A stretch of DNA of 64,000 bases from Calocera cornea HHB12733 (Eukaryota; Basidiomycota; Dacrymycetes; Dacrymycetales; Dacrymycetaceae). Positions within the stretch are counted from its first letter, which is position 1; each line of letters starts with the position of its first letter. The stretch spans positions 70,983 through 134,982 of the forward strand of contig KV423922.1 in the NCBI GenBank assembly GCA_001632435.1, written 5' to 3'. Shown one piece after another: positions 26,901 through 37,668 of this stretch. The notes below the pieces were generated by a model. The model did not search any database and was not told where the DNA came from. It saw only the letters and a list, made by a program, of their open reading frames with translations. A program made the translations under genes and the position numbers.

Positions 26901-28790
26901 ATGTCCGACCCCACGCCCGAGTGTCGCAGCTCAAGCGAGTCGGACAAGGGCGACTCCCCCACCGCAGGCCCGTCATCAACAGCCGTCGCGCTCCCCAGCC
27001 TTCCCGCCGTGCCCCCGCCCGCTTCCACCCGCCCGCCGAGCAGCAAGGGCTCGCACCGCTCCCCCCGCCCGCCCTCCGTCTCCCTCTCCCCCGTCAGCGA
27101 GAAGCAGAAGCAGAAGCAGAAGCCTGTTGACAAGGCATCCACTCCCCCGCCTGCAGCTGCAGCACCGGCGAGCACACCCCACCCGCCAGAGCAGGAGCGG
27201 CTCGAGCTCGCCACACGCAGATGGATCGACATCGGCACAGTCTTCCCCGTCCTGCAGGACCCGAAGCGATACAGCATGGCCGTAAAGGTCACCATCCTTC
27301 TCGTCGTCTCCATCGTCACCCTCGCAGCGCCCTTCGTGGGCAACGCATTCCTGCCCGCGTTCACCATTATGCTCAACACGCTTCACACGAGCAAGACGGA
27401 CGTGAACATGACTAGTGCGTGTTTCTGACATTGGGACCCTGAATGCCGCTGATCCTCCGAAGGCACTGTCTTCCTCCTAGCCCTGGGCGCGTGCCCCATG
27501 TGGCACGCCTACTTCTCAGAACGATACGGCCGGAGACCGGTATACATCTTCACCACCATCATCTTCGTCATTTCCTCCGTCGCGCTCGCGCGGGCGACCG
27601 ACATTGGGGTGGTTATCGGCCTGCGCTTCCTGCAGGCAGTGGGGAGCTCCACAGCGCAGAGGTGCGCAAAACCGTTTTCGCTCGGAATGCAGCAGCTGAC
27701 CCACTACAGTGTCGGCGCTGGGACGCTCTCGGACATCTTCTACCCGCACCAGCGCGGCCGTGCCTTCGGCGTGTACTACGTATGCCCAAACCTGGGCCCG
27801 CTACTCGCCCCCATCTTTGGCGGCCTCCTCGTCCAATGGCGCGGGTGGCACGCCATCGCCTGGTTCCTCGCCCTCTACGGAGTCGCAATGTGGATCATGC
27901 TCTTCGTGCTCCTCCCCGAGACGTCCGTCGCGCTCAAAGCCCGACAGGCGGCTGCGCGCGCCTTACCCCCGCCGTCCAGCGCCGACCCCGCTCCGAGAAG
28001 CACCGAGAAGTGGTACAGCGTGCTCGGGAAGGAGACGTGGAATCATTGCGTGCACCCTTTGCACTCGCTGCAGTACCTCGCCTTCCCGCCCATCGGCCTC
28101 ACAACGATGTACATCAGCATCTGCTTCTCGTGCACGTTCGCCTACTCGACCAACATCCCCTACGAGTACGCTGCGGACCCGTACGACTTTTCGCAGATCT
28201 CCATCGGGCTCGTATTCATCGCTGGCTGCCTCGGCCAGATAATGGGCAGTGTCACCAGCGGGAAACTCAGCGACATGGTCGTGATCCACGCGAAGAAGAC
28301 GATGGGCGACGCGTACCGGCCGGAGGTGCGGCTGCGCGTGTCCTGGCTCGGCGTGCCCTTCTGCCCGATCGGCCTGCTCATCTACGGCTGGACGATCGAG
28401 ACGAACCAGTTCTGGTTCGTGCCCCTGATCGGCATATTCCTCTTCTGCATCGGCCTGCAGCTTGCCAACTCCCCGATTATCGCCTACTACAGCGAGGCCG
28501 TCCCGGGGAAGAGCGCGAGCATCGTGGCCGTGCACAACCTCTGCCGGATGTTCGCCGGTGCTTTGGTGTCCGCCATCACGCCCACCGCGATCAACAACAT
28601 CGGCACGGGCTGGTTTATGACCATCCTCGCGGCCATGACGGCGCTCGGGGCGCTGGCGCTGGAGGCGGTGAGGCGGTGGGGCGGCAGGTGGAGGGAGGAG
28701 AGGGAGGCGAGGGAGCAGGAGGCGGAGGCGATGGCGCGGGCGGGGGAGATGGGTACGAGCGCGGAGAAGGGGAAGGGCGAGAAGGCGTAG
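26901..28790 (+). CDS. MFS transporter, DHA1-type
   Basis: Exons 26901..27414, 27463..27661 and 27710..28790; 597 residues. A Ser/Pro-rich cytoplasmic N-terminus of about 125 residues precedes 12 predicted membrane helices, beginning VKVTILLVVSIVTLAAPFVG. The loop after the second helix carries the MFS motif-A remnant ERYGRRPVYIF. The order and spacing fit the fungal drug:H+ antiporter-1 group that includes polyamine and drug exporters. The tail is Glu/Arg-rich and charged. The second intron (27662..27709, 48 nt) is inferred because the read-through sequence interrupts the conserved GSSTAQS-VGAGTLSDIF helix. It has no stop and a length divisible by three, so retention would add 16 residues in frame. 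The substrate is unknown. Confidence 0.9.
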
Positions 28791-29384
28791 CGCCTCCCTC
28801 CCTTTGGCAACTGTGACGTGGGGTTGGGAAGGAGGGGATCTTAATGATGCGGAGGGGCGGTTCGAGTGTCGGGTTACTTTGGGCGGACGAATGCACCAGC
28901 GTGCTGCAATACCCTTTCCTTGCCCATGGAACCAGCAGCGTCCTTCGTTGGAAGAGACGCTAAAGTGAAAGTACTGCATATTTGTGTAACTTATTGATAT
29001 TGAATAGCTGCATGCTAAGTTATCACTTGTCTTGTGGTGCAGCTTCCACTTTGCCCCACTTGAGGTGAGGGGCAAGATCGATCTAGGCATGCGCAACGGT
29101 CGAAGGAACATATTGAAGCTTTCCTCTGTACTTCTGCCGTCTCACTGTCTGCAGTGCGGGCGACTCCGGCCGGGGCGTGGGTGAGTGAGAGAGTAACACT
29201 GCTCGGCGTTCCGAACCGTGCTGCGCGCAGGAAGCAGTGGCTATGCCCTCGAGCCCGCCGCTCAAGGATCAGGGAAGGAGACGTGCGCCTCGCCGTCCCT
29301 AATCTCCGAGCACCCAGCACCCCGCACCCCGCACGCACCACCCCTCACCGCTCGACCGCCTGGCCGAGCAGGCAAGTTCGCGCG
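28791..29384. other. Intergenic MFS-COG1
   Basis: About 590 bp with MFS 3' UTR and COG1 promoter. No other feature is seen. Confidence 0.6.
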
Positions 29385-32300
29385 ATGTCCCGCCATCGCA
29401 GGGCCAAGCCTACCATCTCCATCCCTCCCCCGCCGAAGCTGTCCGCGGCGCAGAATGGGAGCGCTACGACGGCGCCCGCGACCGCGACCGCGACGGCCGC
29501 CGCAAGTGCGGTCTCGGGCAACGCGCTGGGCATCATACATGCGCGCAGTCCGAACATGAACAGGAAGATGAACGGCCACGGCCACGCCGGGGCGATATCG
29601 CCGGGGCTCGCGACCGCCCGGTCCCCCAATACTGCTGGCGCGGGGGCGGAGGGCTTCCAGTTCACGCGCAGCTGGAAGCCAGAGGAAGGGATGGACCCGG
29701 ACGAGGTGTTCGTGAAGCATACGGTGCCGGAGGTGAAGGCTATCCGGACCAAGCTCAAGTATGTCCTGTTCTTTCTCTCGGTCTTCTCTGCCTGTATGCA
29801 ACAGCGCGGCTGATACTTGGGCAGGAACGACGCGGATGCTAAACAGGAGGAGCTGAGGCTTATGGTCGGGTAGGTGCATATACTTCGGCTGGAAGCGCAT
29901 GTGCTCAAGGTCTGGCCAGGGAGAGATACCGCGACCTCCTTCAGGCGTCGACGAGCATCATCTCCATTGCGGAAAGCGCGCGGCACGTGCGCAGCTCCCT
30001 CACTGAGATGAAGCATCTGTGCAGCGTCAACCCGGAGGAGATGGCGAACCGCGACAAGCGCAAGGGTGCGCATTCACGCCGGTATTCTGTTGTCGGTGCG
30101 TCTTTGGCCGTCTACTCCTCGAATACGCTGTTGATGTGCACTCGCGAACAGACGCACAGCTCCCTGTGCTACACCAGTTCTCCGCGCACCTCAAGCTCAT
30201 GCTCGACGCGCCCGAACATTTGTGGCGCCTGCTCGAACGGAAAAAGCACCTGCATGCAGCGTGGCTGTACCTACTCTCGCGTGTCGTGTACAGAGCGCTG
30301 GTGCAGCATGATGAGGATGAGGAAGCGGACCAGACGAGATGGGCGCGGTTGGGGATTGATGTGCTCGTACGTACATGCGCTTAATCATGCCATCGCGATG
30401 CTGATGTTCCATCAGGGTCAATTTCCGATCATGCAGCGACAATGGGACACCGTGAGCCAGTTCCGCTCCCAAATATCCCAGCGAGCAACGCAGTCGCTGC
30501 GAGAACCCGACCAAACACCAGAAGCGCTCAGCGAGACGCTCATAACCATTCTCCTCCTCGATACCTTACCATTGTCCGATACCCTGTCCCTCTTCCTCTC
30601 TCAGCGGAGCAGGGCGCTCTCTGTTCAGCTAACGAACGACACGCCCATCCTCGAGACCGAGCCTGACGCGGAGCCCAGCACCCCTGGGCTCGGCATCGCT
30701 TCCCAGCCGGTAGCATTCCGGCGAGTGGAGATCGTTCAGCAAGTGAAGAACGCGGCAAGCGCGGCCCTCGAACTCATATCGGGCACATTGGGTATGGTGC
30801 GCGACGTGTTCGGTGCAGAAGATGGACAGACGATGCCCCTCATCGAGGAGATGATGGACAACATCCAATCCGCCGACGATGGCGATGGCTCTGCGCTTAC
30901 GCCCATATCGCCTGGAGCCCCGCTCGGATCCATTTCAATGTCGATCCTATCCCCTCTACCTCGCAACGAATCGCTCAAGCCGCTAGCGAGCAAGTCGCAG
31001 CTCACGACACCTCTGATGCTCCGCTCCTTCCCCTCCGCACAGCTGCTCCTCCGTTTTCTCCCATCAGCTATCCAGTCTTTCAAACCATACATCGATACCT
31101 CCTCGCCCCTTAACCATCTGCAACCGACCGCGCTGCGGCAAAAGACGCGCGAGTGGTTCAACGCGTGCATCACCACGCTCGAGGAGCACTCAAAACGCTG
31201 GATGGAGGTACTGGACAGTATCAAGGAGATTTGGGATGTGCGGAAGTTTGTGATGGACCGGATCGCGAAGGACGAGCAGTTCAGAGAGGAGGATCGGAGA
31301 GGGCTGCGGGCGTGGATCGAACGCAGCAGCAAGGCTCGGGCCACGGAGGTGTGGAAAGCGAGGCTGGAGAGTCTGGAGGAGGCTGCAGAACTCGAACTCG
31401 AGCGGGCTACAAAACTCATCCGAGCCGGAGCGCAGGACAGTCAGGCGGATGTCAAGCCGCTCGAATTCTTCTTTGCTGCCGATCTTTCCTTACCATCTGT
31501 TCCACCAATTTCGGCCGCCAACTCCACCATCGCGCTCAACTCCTTCCGGAGATATCACACGGCGCTGCAACATCGAGCGAAGGGCCGCACTCCGCTCGTT
31601 CAGTCGGTATTGGCGGTGCTCGAGCTGAAGGCCCAGGAGCTACGGGCGGACTTCCAAACGCTGAGCGATGGCGGAGAGACGCAGCAGCTAAACCAGCTTC
31701 TGGACGAGTACATGCCCGCTGCGAGTTCGACCTGTCGAAGGTTGGCAGACAGGCTGAGAGTGCTAGTGGTCGAGGAGGGAGCAGAAGGCGAGGACTTGGG
31801 TATGTCGACTAGACCGTCTCCGTTGGTGCCTCTGCTTACCACGGACACAGATGAGGCTTCTGTCAACGTTATCTCCTTTGTTGGTCGACTGGCATCCATC
31901 GTCTCGGAATCGTCGAGCTTGCTGCCTGACCTTGCTTTCGGTCGGACATCCTTACAAGCTTTCCTGGACAGTCAGGGCGAGTTCGATGATGTGCATCGAG
32001 CATCCCTAGCAAGATGGCGAAAGGCGGCGGTGAAGAAGGCATTGAACGAGTTTGGCCCGATTTCGAAGGAACAGTGGGGCCATGTTCCGCTTCGTAAGCC
32101 TAGCCAGCATTACATTGTTGCCGTGTACTGATTGTGTTTGTCAGCAATATTCTCCGATATCCCTTCTCAGCCTTCTGCCGCTTTGGTCCAATCCCTTCTT
32201 TCCCTCAAGCAGTCTGTTGTCCAGCTAGGTATTGCAGGCACACAGCGAGGACACGAGGACGTCGTCAACAGGCTTTTGCTGGAGTACCAGTCCGAAATCG

Positions 32301-32698
32301 CGGAAGCACTGGCTGAGGTGGACACCTTTGACCAGAAGATTGCAGGGCAGGCGCTGTTTGATGTCGGGTTTGTCGCGGGGCTGACGAGCAGGACCTCGCC
32401 GAAGAAGGGGAACAAGCTCGCCACCATCCTGAACCGTCTTCGCGAAGCGGTCGCGTCGTCGTCATCGCATTCCTCAGATGAGCTCAGTTCCACCATCGCA
32501 GCTTCTGTCTCGACGCAGCGCCAGCGCACTCAAGTTCTCTTCGCGCCCTTACTGGGCGCGTCGAAAAAGCCGGAATTGTTCGGCTTGGGACCGCCAACAC
32601 AAGCAATAGACGCCGATGTGGGTAATCCACTGGATGTCGTCAAGCCCAGCCCGCGCTTCGGCCTCCTCTTGGTCGGAAGCAGCGTGCCCGTGCGATAA
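29385..32698 (+). CDS. COG1: Conserved oligomeric Golgi complex subunit 1 (COG1)
   Basis: Seven exons: 29385..29758, 29825..29869, 29920..30065, 30152..30366, 30416..31799, 31851..32093 and 32145..32698; 986 residues, all phases consistent. COG1 belongs to the eight-subunit COG tether that captures retrograde vesicles at the Golgi. After a low-complexity N-terminus comes the Vps51/Vps67-type helical block: PDEVFVKHTVPEVKAIRTKLK, then ERYRDLLQASTSIISIAESA, then QLPVLHQFSAHLKLMLDAPE. The large fifth exon is helical rod with few hallmark residues, as is usual for COG1. The C-terminus ends FGLLLVGSSVPVR. Intron 31800..31850 (51 nt) is in frame and stop-free, so it is easy to miss; a GTATGT donor, a CACAG acceptor and loss of similarity support it. 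Parts of the 3' half exist as relics at 19.5-20.6 kb and 41.25-41.48 kb. Confidence 0.9.
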
Positions 32699-33034
32699 AA
32701 TGATCTCTTGATCAAGCATTGTACACTATGCATGTATATCCTATCACCGTAATCTTACATCCTTGTTCTCTGCAGTGACGAGGAGCGTTCGACTGAGTGC
32801 CCCCTCTGCTGACCCGTGCTGTAGGATACTTCTTTCCCTTAGGCTCTGTTCTGCGGCATGCGCGTGGCTCCACCCTGTCATTGTCTTGCCGTTTAGAGTA
32901 ATTTCCGCCTGAAACATTGGAAATGCAGCTGGGGGCAGCTCTGGAGTCTCAAGTGGACCCCGAGTTCGCTGGCAGCATCAAGCGCCGCTGACCGCTGACC
33001 GCACACCGAATCCAGGCATGGTTGTTGTCTATTG

Positions 33035-33333
33035 GTTGACCCGGGAGTCGGGACGCACACCTGCGTCCGCTTCGGGTACCAGGTCGGTTTCGTGGAGCAT
33101 ACGAAGGGCGCTCCCGGGGCTGTCGATCGGCACAGGAGACCTGATCACCAGGGCGAATCAGGCGGAGGCGTACCTCAAGAGGCAGGGCCGATGCCGTGCT
33201 CGTGGGGAGACAGTTCCTGAGGAACGTCGACTGTCCGCTTGCTGTGGTCGAAGAACTGGGTGTTGTGGTCAAGCCGGCGTCGCAGTGAGAGGTCGGCTGG
33301 TTAAGGATGTTGGGCACGGGGATGCGGTGGTGA
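33035..33333 (+). pseudogene. OYE 3'-end relic downstream of COG1
   Basis: Remains of the last OYE exon. GYQVGFVEHTKGAPG, then (next frame) DLITRANQAEAYLKRQGR, then (third frame) DAVLVGRQFLRNVDCPL, VVEELGVVVKPASQ, an in-frame stop, and WLRMLGTGMRW with a terminal stop at 33331-33333. The matching line in OYE copy B ends KMLGTGKRW at the same place. Two frame changes and one internal stop make it non-functional. It lies 340 bp beyond the COG1 stop on the same strand. Confidence 0.87.
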
Positions 33334-33423
33334 TGCTGCAATGTATTGTATTGTGGACAGGGCTCATCGGAAGAAGCATCAAGCTCCCCGAGCTGTTGAA
33401 TGATGGAAACCGCATTGCCAGTG

Positions 33424-34505
33424 CGGTCGCGCCGTTTTCTCATGGATCACGTGCCCTCACAACGCCAACCATGGTTGCCTTGCCTCCCGCACGCGCTGGC
33501 AACTTCTGTTCGACAACACCCTCTACATTGCCCCGCTCGTGTGACCGATGCGTTCAGCAATTGCACTGCTGAACAACGGGTTGCTGGACCTTGCGTACGC
33601 TTGGGCGGTCTCTCTCAGTGGCTCGGAATCCCCTTGGCCCCAGATCTGGTTGTGCTCAACGACGCTCGGGGTCATGCTGATACCCATGTGACCGACCATG
33701 CTGGGTACATACAGTGTACAGCAGCGACCTGGAGCGTCATGGTGAATGGCAGGTATATAAGCTGAACCTTTTCGTCTAGCCGCCAATCCTCAGCAGCAGC
33801 CGGTCTCTGCCCCCCGTCCCTCCCTTGCCACTATTTCCACGTCTCTTTCCCTCTTACACTCCTCTTCCTCACCCCAGCGCGCCCAGCTTCCGCAAACTAT
33901 GCAGTTCCGCATCCTCCTTCCCCTCTCCCTGTCCCTAATGGCGCTCAGTGCGCTAGCCCTCCCCACCGCCCTCCCCCGCGCACGGACGCTACAACTTCCC
34001 GTGGCAAGAAGCTGCAGCCTCCTCAGTACGCCTTTCCCACCCGTTCTACTCCATGTCGACGAGCACCTGACACCAGTTCTCAGAGTGCGCAGTAGCGCTC
34101 GGACCTACCGGCCTGGCATGTGTCGACGCGGCTGTTGAAGTGGGCGAGAACCCGCTGGCGGACGCGGACTGCCTGTTGGAGGCGGCAGAGGACGTTGTTG
34201 ATCTTGTACGTCAAGTTAACTTCTTCCTTATTACAGTGCTCTCTTGAGAAGAAGGCTGACGGAGCGCCGTGCTGTAGCCTGCGGGTTGTGATGGGTGTTT
34301 CTGACGCGTTGTACTGGCAGAGCAGAGCAGCGACAAAGCGCAGAGGGTGGATACCGGGTTGATGATGACCAGTGCTGTGGTAGGCGGCCCAGCGAGAGTA
34401 ATTGCAGCACTGTCCCAGCAACTTACCCCGTGCCACGACGAGCACGCCAGCTCCAAAGCGGTTCCAAGCAGTCAGCAGCTTCTGAATTGGGCAGCCTTGG
34501 TCCGG
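33424..34505 (+). repeat. Inverted segmental duplication, left arm
   Basis: Matches the reverse complement of 40150-41214 along its whole length with point differences and small indels. It includes the promoter (AGGTATATAAGC at 33751-33762), the small secreted protein gene and its downstream sequence up to the shared block TCTGAATTGGGC. The arms face each other across 5.6 kb. Confidence 0.88.
33899..34304 (+). CDS. Small secreted cysteine protein, copy 1 (frameshifted first exon)
   Basis: Exons 33899..34025, 34084..34205 and 34278..34304; 91 residues. Signal peptide MQFRILLPLSLSLMALSALA. Compared with copy 2 on the right arm, one extra C in the run at 33971-33975 shifts the frame for the end of exon 1, which reads RARTLQLPVARSCSLL instead of HGRYNFSWQEAAASS. 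Exon 2 then begins at a different acceptor (CTCAG at 34079-34083), which restores the ancestral frame: CAVALGPTGLACVDAAVEVG, then LADADCLLEAAEDVVDL. The last exon is PAGCDGCF. So the gene is still open but with a replaced internal segment; it may be a decaying copy. The promoter TATA is intact here. Confidence 0.62.
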
Positions 34506-34720
34506 TTACGCCTTACAGTACGTTCTCGAAGAGCTTGCCAACGCTGAGCCGGAAACCCGCAGGCGTGGCTTAGACGTCGGTTTGGTCCCAACCGGTGTGT
34601 ACTGATGCAAAGATGTTGTAGCCCGAGGCATGCCAGGGGTGCGCATTGACGTTGTGAAGTTGACGCAAGAGGGCCGCAGTGACGGACAGCCTGAGGCGAG
34701 GGCACCGCGCCAAACCCCCA

Positions 34721-34749
34721 CGCGGAAGCACATGCCTACCGCGGAAGCA
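34721..34749 (-). repeat. Two units of the TTTGCTTCCGC motif
   Basis: On the minus strand TTGCTTCCGC and TGTGCTTCCGC occur with 19 bp between the CGGA cores (34723 and 34742), the same motif and spacing as the arrays at 48.5-48.9 and 58.2-58.5 kb. Confidence 0.6.
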
Positions 34750-34779
34750 AACCAACTACAGTAGCGCGGAGGACGTTGA

Positions 34780-35310
34780 TTGCTCCACGACACTGATTGC
34801 ACAACGACATTGATGTCCAACGACATCGAACTCTCTTTGAGGAGCAAAGACGTTGCACGGTACAGTGGCAGCATCGGACGTCCGTGCGACGCAACGATCT
34901 TGAGCTCTGTCGTAAGTCAAAGCAATGCCAGTGAATACTGTGCTGTACTCCCCGTGACACCGCAACACTGGTGGACTCGGTTCGAAGGCAGCGACGTTGG
35001 ATTGTCAGCCACATTGTACGTTTATGGAAAGCAACGACGGCGCTTCGTGAATCGGCAACATTGGCAGTTCTTGAGAATGAGGATGTTGAACGCCGGTAGT
35101 TAAGTTACTGGAAGGACCGGAGAGGCTGGGGCGGTACAGGAATGACAAGTGTTCCAGTTGGCCGTAACTATTGAAAGCAACGACATTGGGTGCGTAAGTT
35201 ACTCTTGAATTTGACGACATTGATCAGACCGCAACAAGGCTGGTTGTTCTTGCAAGGGAACCACATAGGATATTTCCCAAAGCAACGACGGTGGACTGCC
35301 CAGCAACGGC
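34780..35310. repeat. Degenerate GCAACGACATTGG array
   Basis: About ten variants of GCAACGAC(A/G)TTGG occur, for example at 34802, 34818, 34989, 35031, 35178 and 35281, with irregular spacing. Upstream copies at 34616, 34649 and 34773 are in the opposite orientation. Confidence 0.5.
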
Positions 35311-35709
35311 CTTAGATTTTAGACTGAACCAACCCCGTTCGGAGTGCCTGCAAAGCCATCCCGCCCGCTCAGACCGAGAATTGTATTCCATTGATACAGC
35401 GGCCCGACGCCCGGAGGAGCCGGGCTTTCATTAGGTAGCTACGCAAGTCGAGATCGAGATCGGGATGGAGGAGTGAAAATGGAGAAATCAAGAAAACATC
35501 GAAGGGTTCAAAGGGCCTTCGAGGGGAATCATCCGCCAGGTATACTGTATGCGCGCGGCCATGGCGCAGCGCCGTCAAGGTGTATCCTACAATGTCTGTT
35601 CCTCGGCTTGATCCGGCATGTGCGGCTCTCCGAAGGTGGGGGGGGGGGGGGGGGCCAGCGCAGCCCTGGACCAGGACCCTCGAGCAGCCGCAGAGCAGCC
35701 GCAAGAACG

Positions 35710-36917
35710 CTAGTCAATCGACATCCTCTCCTCGAGCGGCACGCCCACTTGCTGGCCAGGGCGCTGCTTCCCCTCCCCGAGGCCGAAGGCGAAGGCGCTC
35801 TCCCCGCTGTCCTCCCCGCGTTCGCTCGCGGCGCGGGCGAGCTTGGCGCGCCTCCGCTCGGGCGCGCCCTCGTGTGCCTGCTTCAGGCCGCGGCCGAAGA
35901 AGGTCATGCAGCGGACGCCGACGCAGAAGGTTGCGCCGAGCATGAGGAAGGAGACGATGGCTGGGTGTGCTGGGTCAGTAGGTTTCGCGGGGAGGGCAGC
36001 ACGGGGGAGGGGCATACAGAAGAAGGTGAGCGTGCCGCGCGTGGTTGTGTAGTTGCTTGCGTGCGGGCCGACCCAGAAGCGTGTCATCTTGTACAGGATG
36101 TAGGCCATGGCGGCGAGCATGAGCGCGAGGGAGAAGAGCATGACGCTCTTGACCTCTTTCTTGACTGCCCACCCGCATCCCACGAGCAGGACGAGTGTGA
36201 TGGGGATGGCCGCGATGGTCAGGGCGTACTCGGCGGTGTCGGCGTTGAGGACGAGGATGGTGAGCTGCATGGTGAGGGCGACGACGGCGAAGTAGTCGAA
36301 CTTGAGCAGGCAGACGAAGACTTCGTAGTAGCGGTACATGTCTGCGGAGCGGGGCGGGGTCAGGACAAGGCAGATTCAGAGGAGGAGGGGAAAGCAGGCG
36401 CACGCTTCATGCGCGGGTCGGCGCCGATGACGTGGAAGACCGCCCAGCCGAACTCGGCGAACAGCTTCATGGTGCACCACATGTAGGCCATGATGGCGAG
36501 GCCGATGATGATGGGCACGACGATGAGGAAGCGCTCGACGATGTTGAAGAGGTCCTGGCAGCTCTGGACGTGCACGGGCTCGCACTGCTGTATGGCGAGG
36601 GCGATGCGGACCTCGCGGATCTGTATGCCGGAGAAGATGCAGAGGCCGCCGGAGAAGAGGAGCATGCCGACGAGCTGGATGACGTTGCGGTTCCAGAGGG
36701 CGTCGATGGTTATGTAGAGGGTGAATGCGCCGGCGAGGACGAAGAGGGCAAAGTAGCAAGGGAGGGTCTTGTAGGCCGAGAGGGTGTTGTCGGCGACGTC
36801 GGACTGGACGAAGGCGAAGGAGATTGCGACCATGATGATGACGAGGGTGCACTCGAGGGCGACGGCGGCGAGGAAGAGCCGCTGTACCCGGGTGCCGAGG
36901 AACCGCTCGATGGCCAT
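35710..36917 (-). CDS. UPF0658-like Golgi membrane protein
   Basis: Exons 36404..36917, 36018..36341 and 35710..35960; 362 residues. Multi-pass membrane protein with about seven helices, for example RLFLAAVALECTLVIIMVAI, YFALFVLAGAFTLYITIDAL, FLIVVPIIIGLAIMAYMWCT and YALTIAAIPITLVLLVGCGW. The charged tail ends SAFAFGLGEGKQRPG...ERMSID. The helix pattern and the start MAIERFLGTRVQRLFL resemble the fungal UPF0658 group, assigned to the Golgi in fission yeast. Function is unknown. It is divergent with the Pmp3-like gene; the shared 750-bp spacer should contain both promoters. It lies between the two inverted arms. Confidence 0.72.
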
Positions 36918-37668
36918 TTTGTGTGGGGTTGGCGGTGGGCGGTGGGCTGTGGGCGGTGGGCGGTGGGTGTGTGCTTTGTGAGAAAGGGTCGTGAGATGAT
37001 AGAGCGTTAGAGGGATAAGTTAGGGAGTGTGGTTACAGAGCAAGAGAGGAGAGGGGCGATGGGGGTGGCGTGGGAGAGGGGATGAGCCCTAGCAGGCGTC
37101 CAAGGTCACCGCACCCGTGAATGCGCGCCGGGTTTATAAGGAGCCGCCCGTGCCCTGTCTGGCTTGGACCGGATCGGGGGTGGTGTGGTGTAATATTGGA
37201 CAGTGTGTTTGAGCACCACGGGGCCGGGGGGGAAGAACCGCGGTCGCCTCACAGGCCCGCACCGGTCTGTGCGCACCCGTGCACCGCTCCATCCCTTTGC
37301 ACGCTGCATGACTTGGTACGTATGAGTGTATTACAAGGACAGTAGTAGTCCCTACTGCAGTACCGCCCGCGGGAAGCATCCCGGAGGCAATCTGCGCCTC
37401 GGATGGTCCCGTGGGGGTGCTGTGCCGGGTACACGGCCCACTCCCGGCGCCCCCCATCGCCCCCTGCCGTAGAGTAGTAGTGCCTGACAGCACGCTCACC
37501 ACTTGAGCAATCACCGCAGCAGCAGCACAAGGGCGACGCCTCCATCCATCCCCGGCCTTCATCCCTCCTCCCTCATCCCTCCTCCCTCCCTCTCGCCCAC
37601 CCGACCGACACTACCCTCCCCCTCCCAGGCGGCAGCGGACAGGGGCAGCCGCAGGGACACAGGCGAGG
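36918..37668. other. Divergent promoter region
   Basis: 750 bp between UPF0658-like (minus) and Pmp3-like (plus). Simple GGGCGGTG repeats occur at 36930-36965. No gene is seen. Confidence 0.55.

Larger units (their letters stand above)
34506..35709. other. Intergenic with short-motif arrays and a 17-G run
   Basis: No gene is seen. From 34600 to about 35310 a degenerate GCAACGACATTGG-like motif recurs many times, mostly as GACGTTG before 34780 and as CAACGAC after it. Two units of the GCGGAAGCA motif of the other arrays lie at 34721-34749. A run of 17 G is at 35638-35654, just past the 3' end of the UPF0658 gene. Confidence 0.6.

Noticed and set aside
27443..28816. 457-codon frame overlapping the MFS gene
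   Set aside because: Out-of-frame shadow of the transporter; the MFS frame has clear membrane helices.
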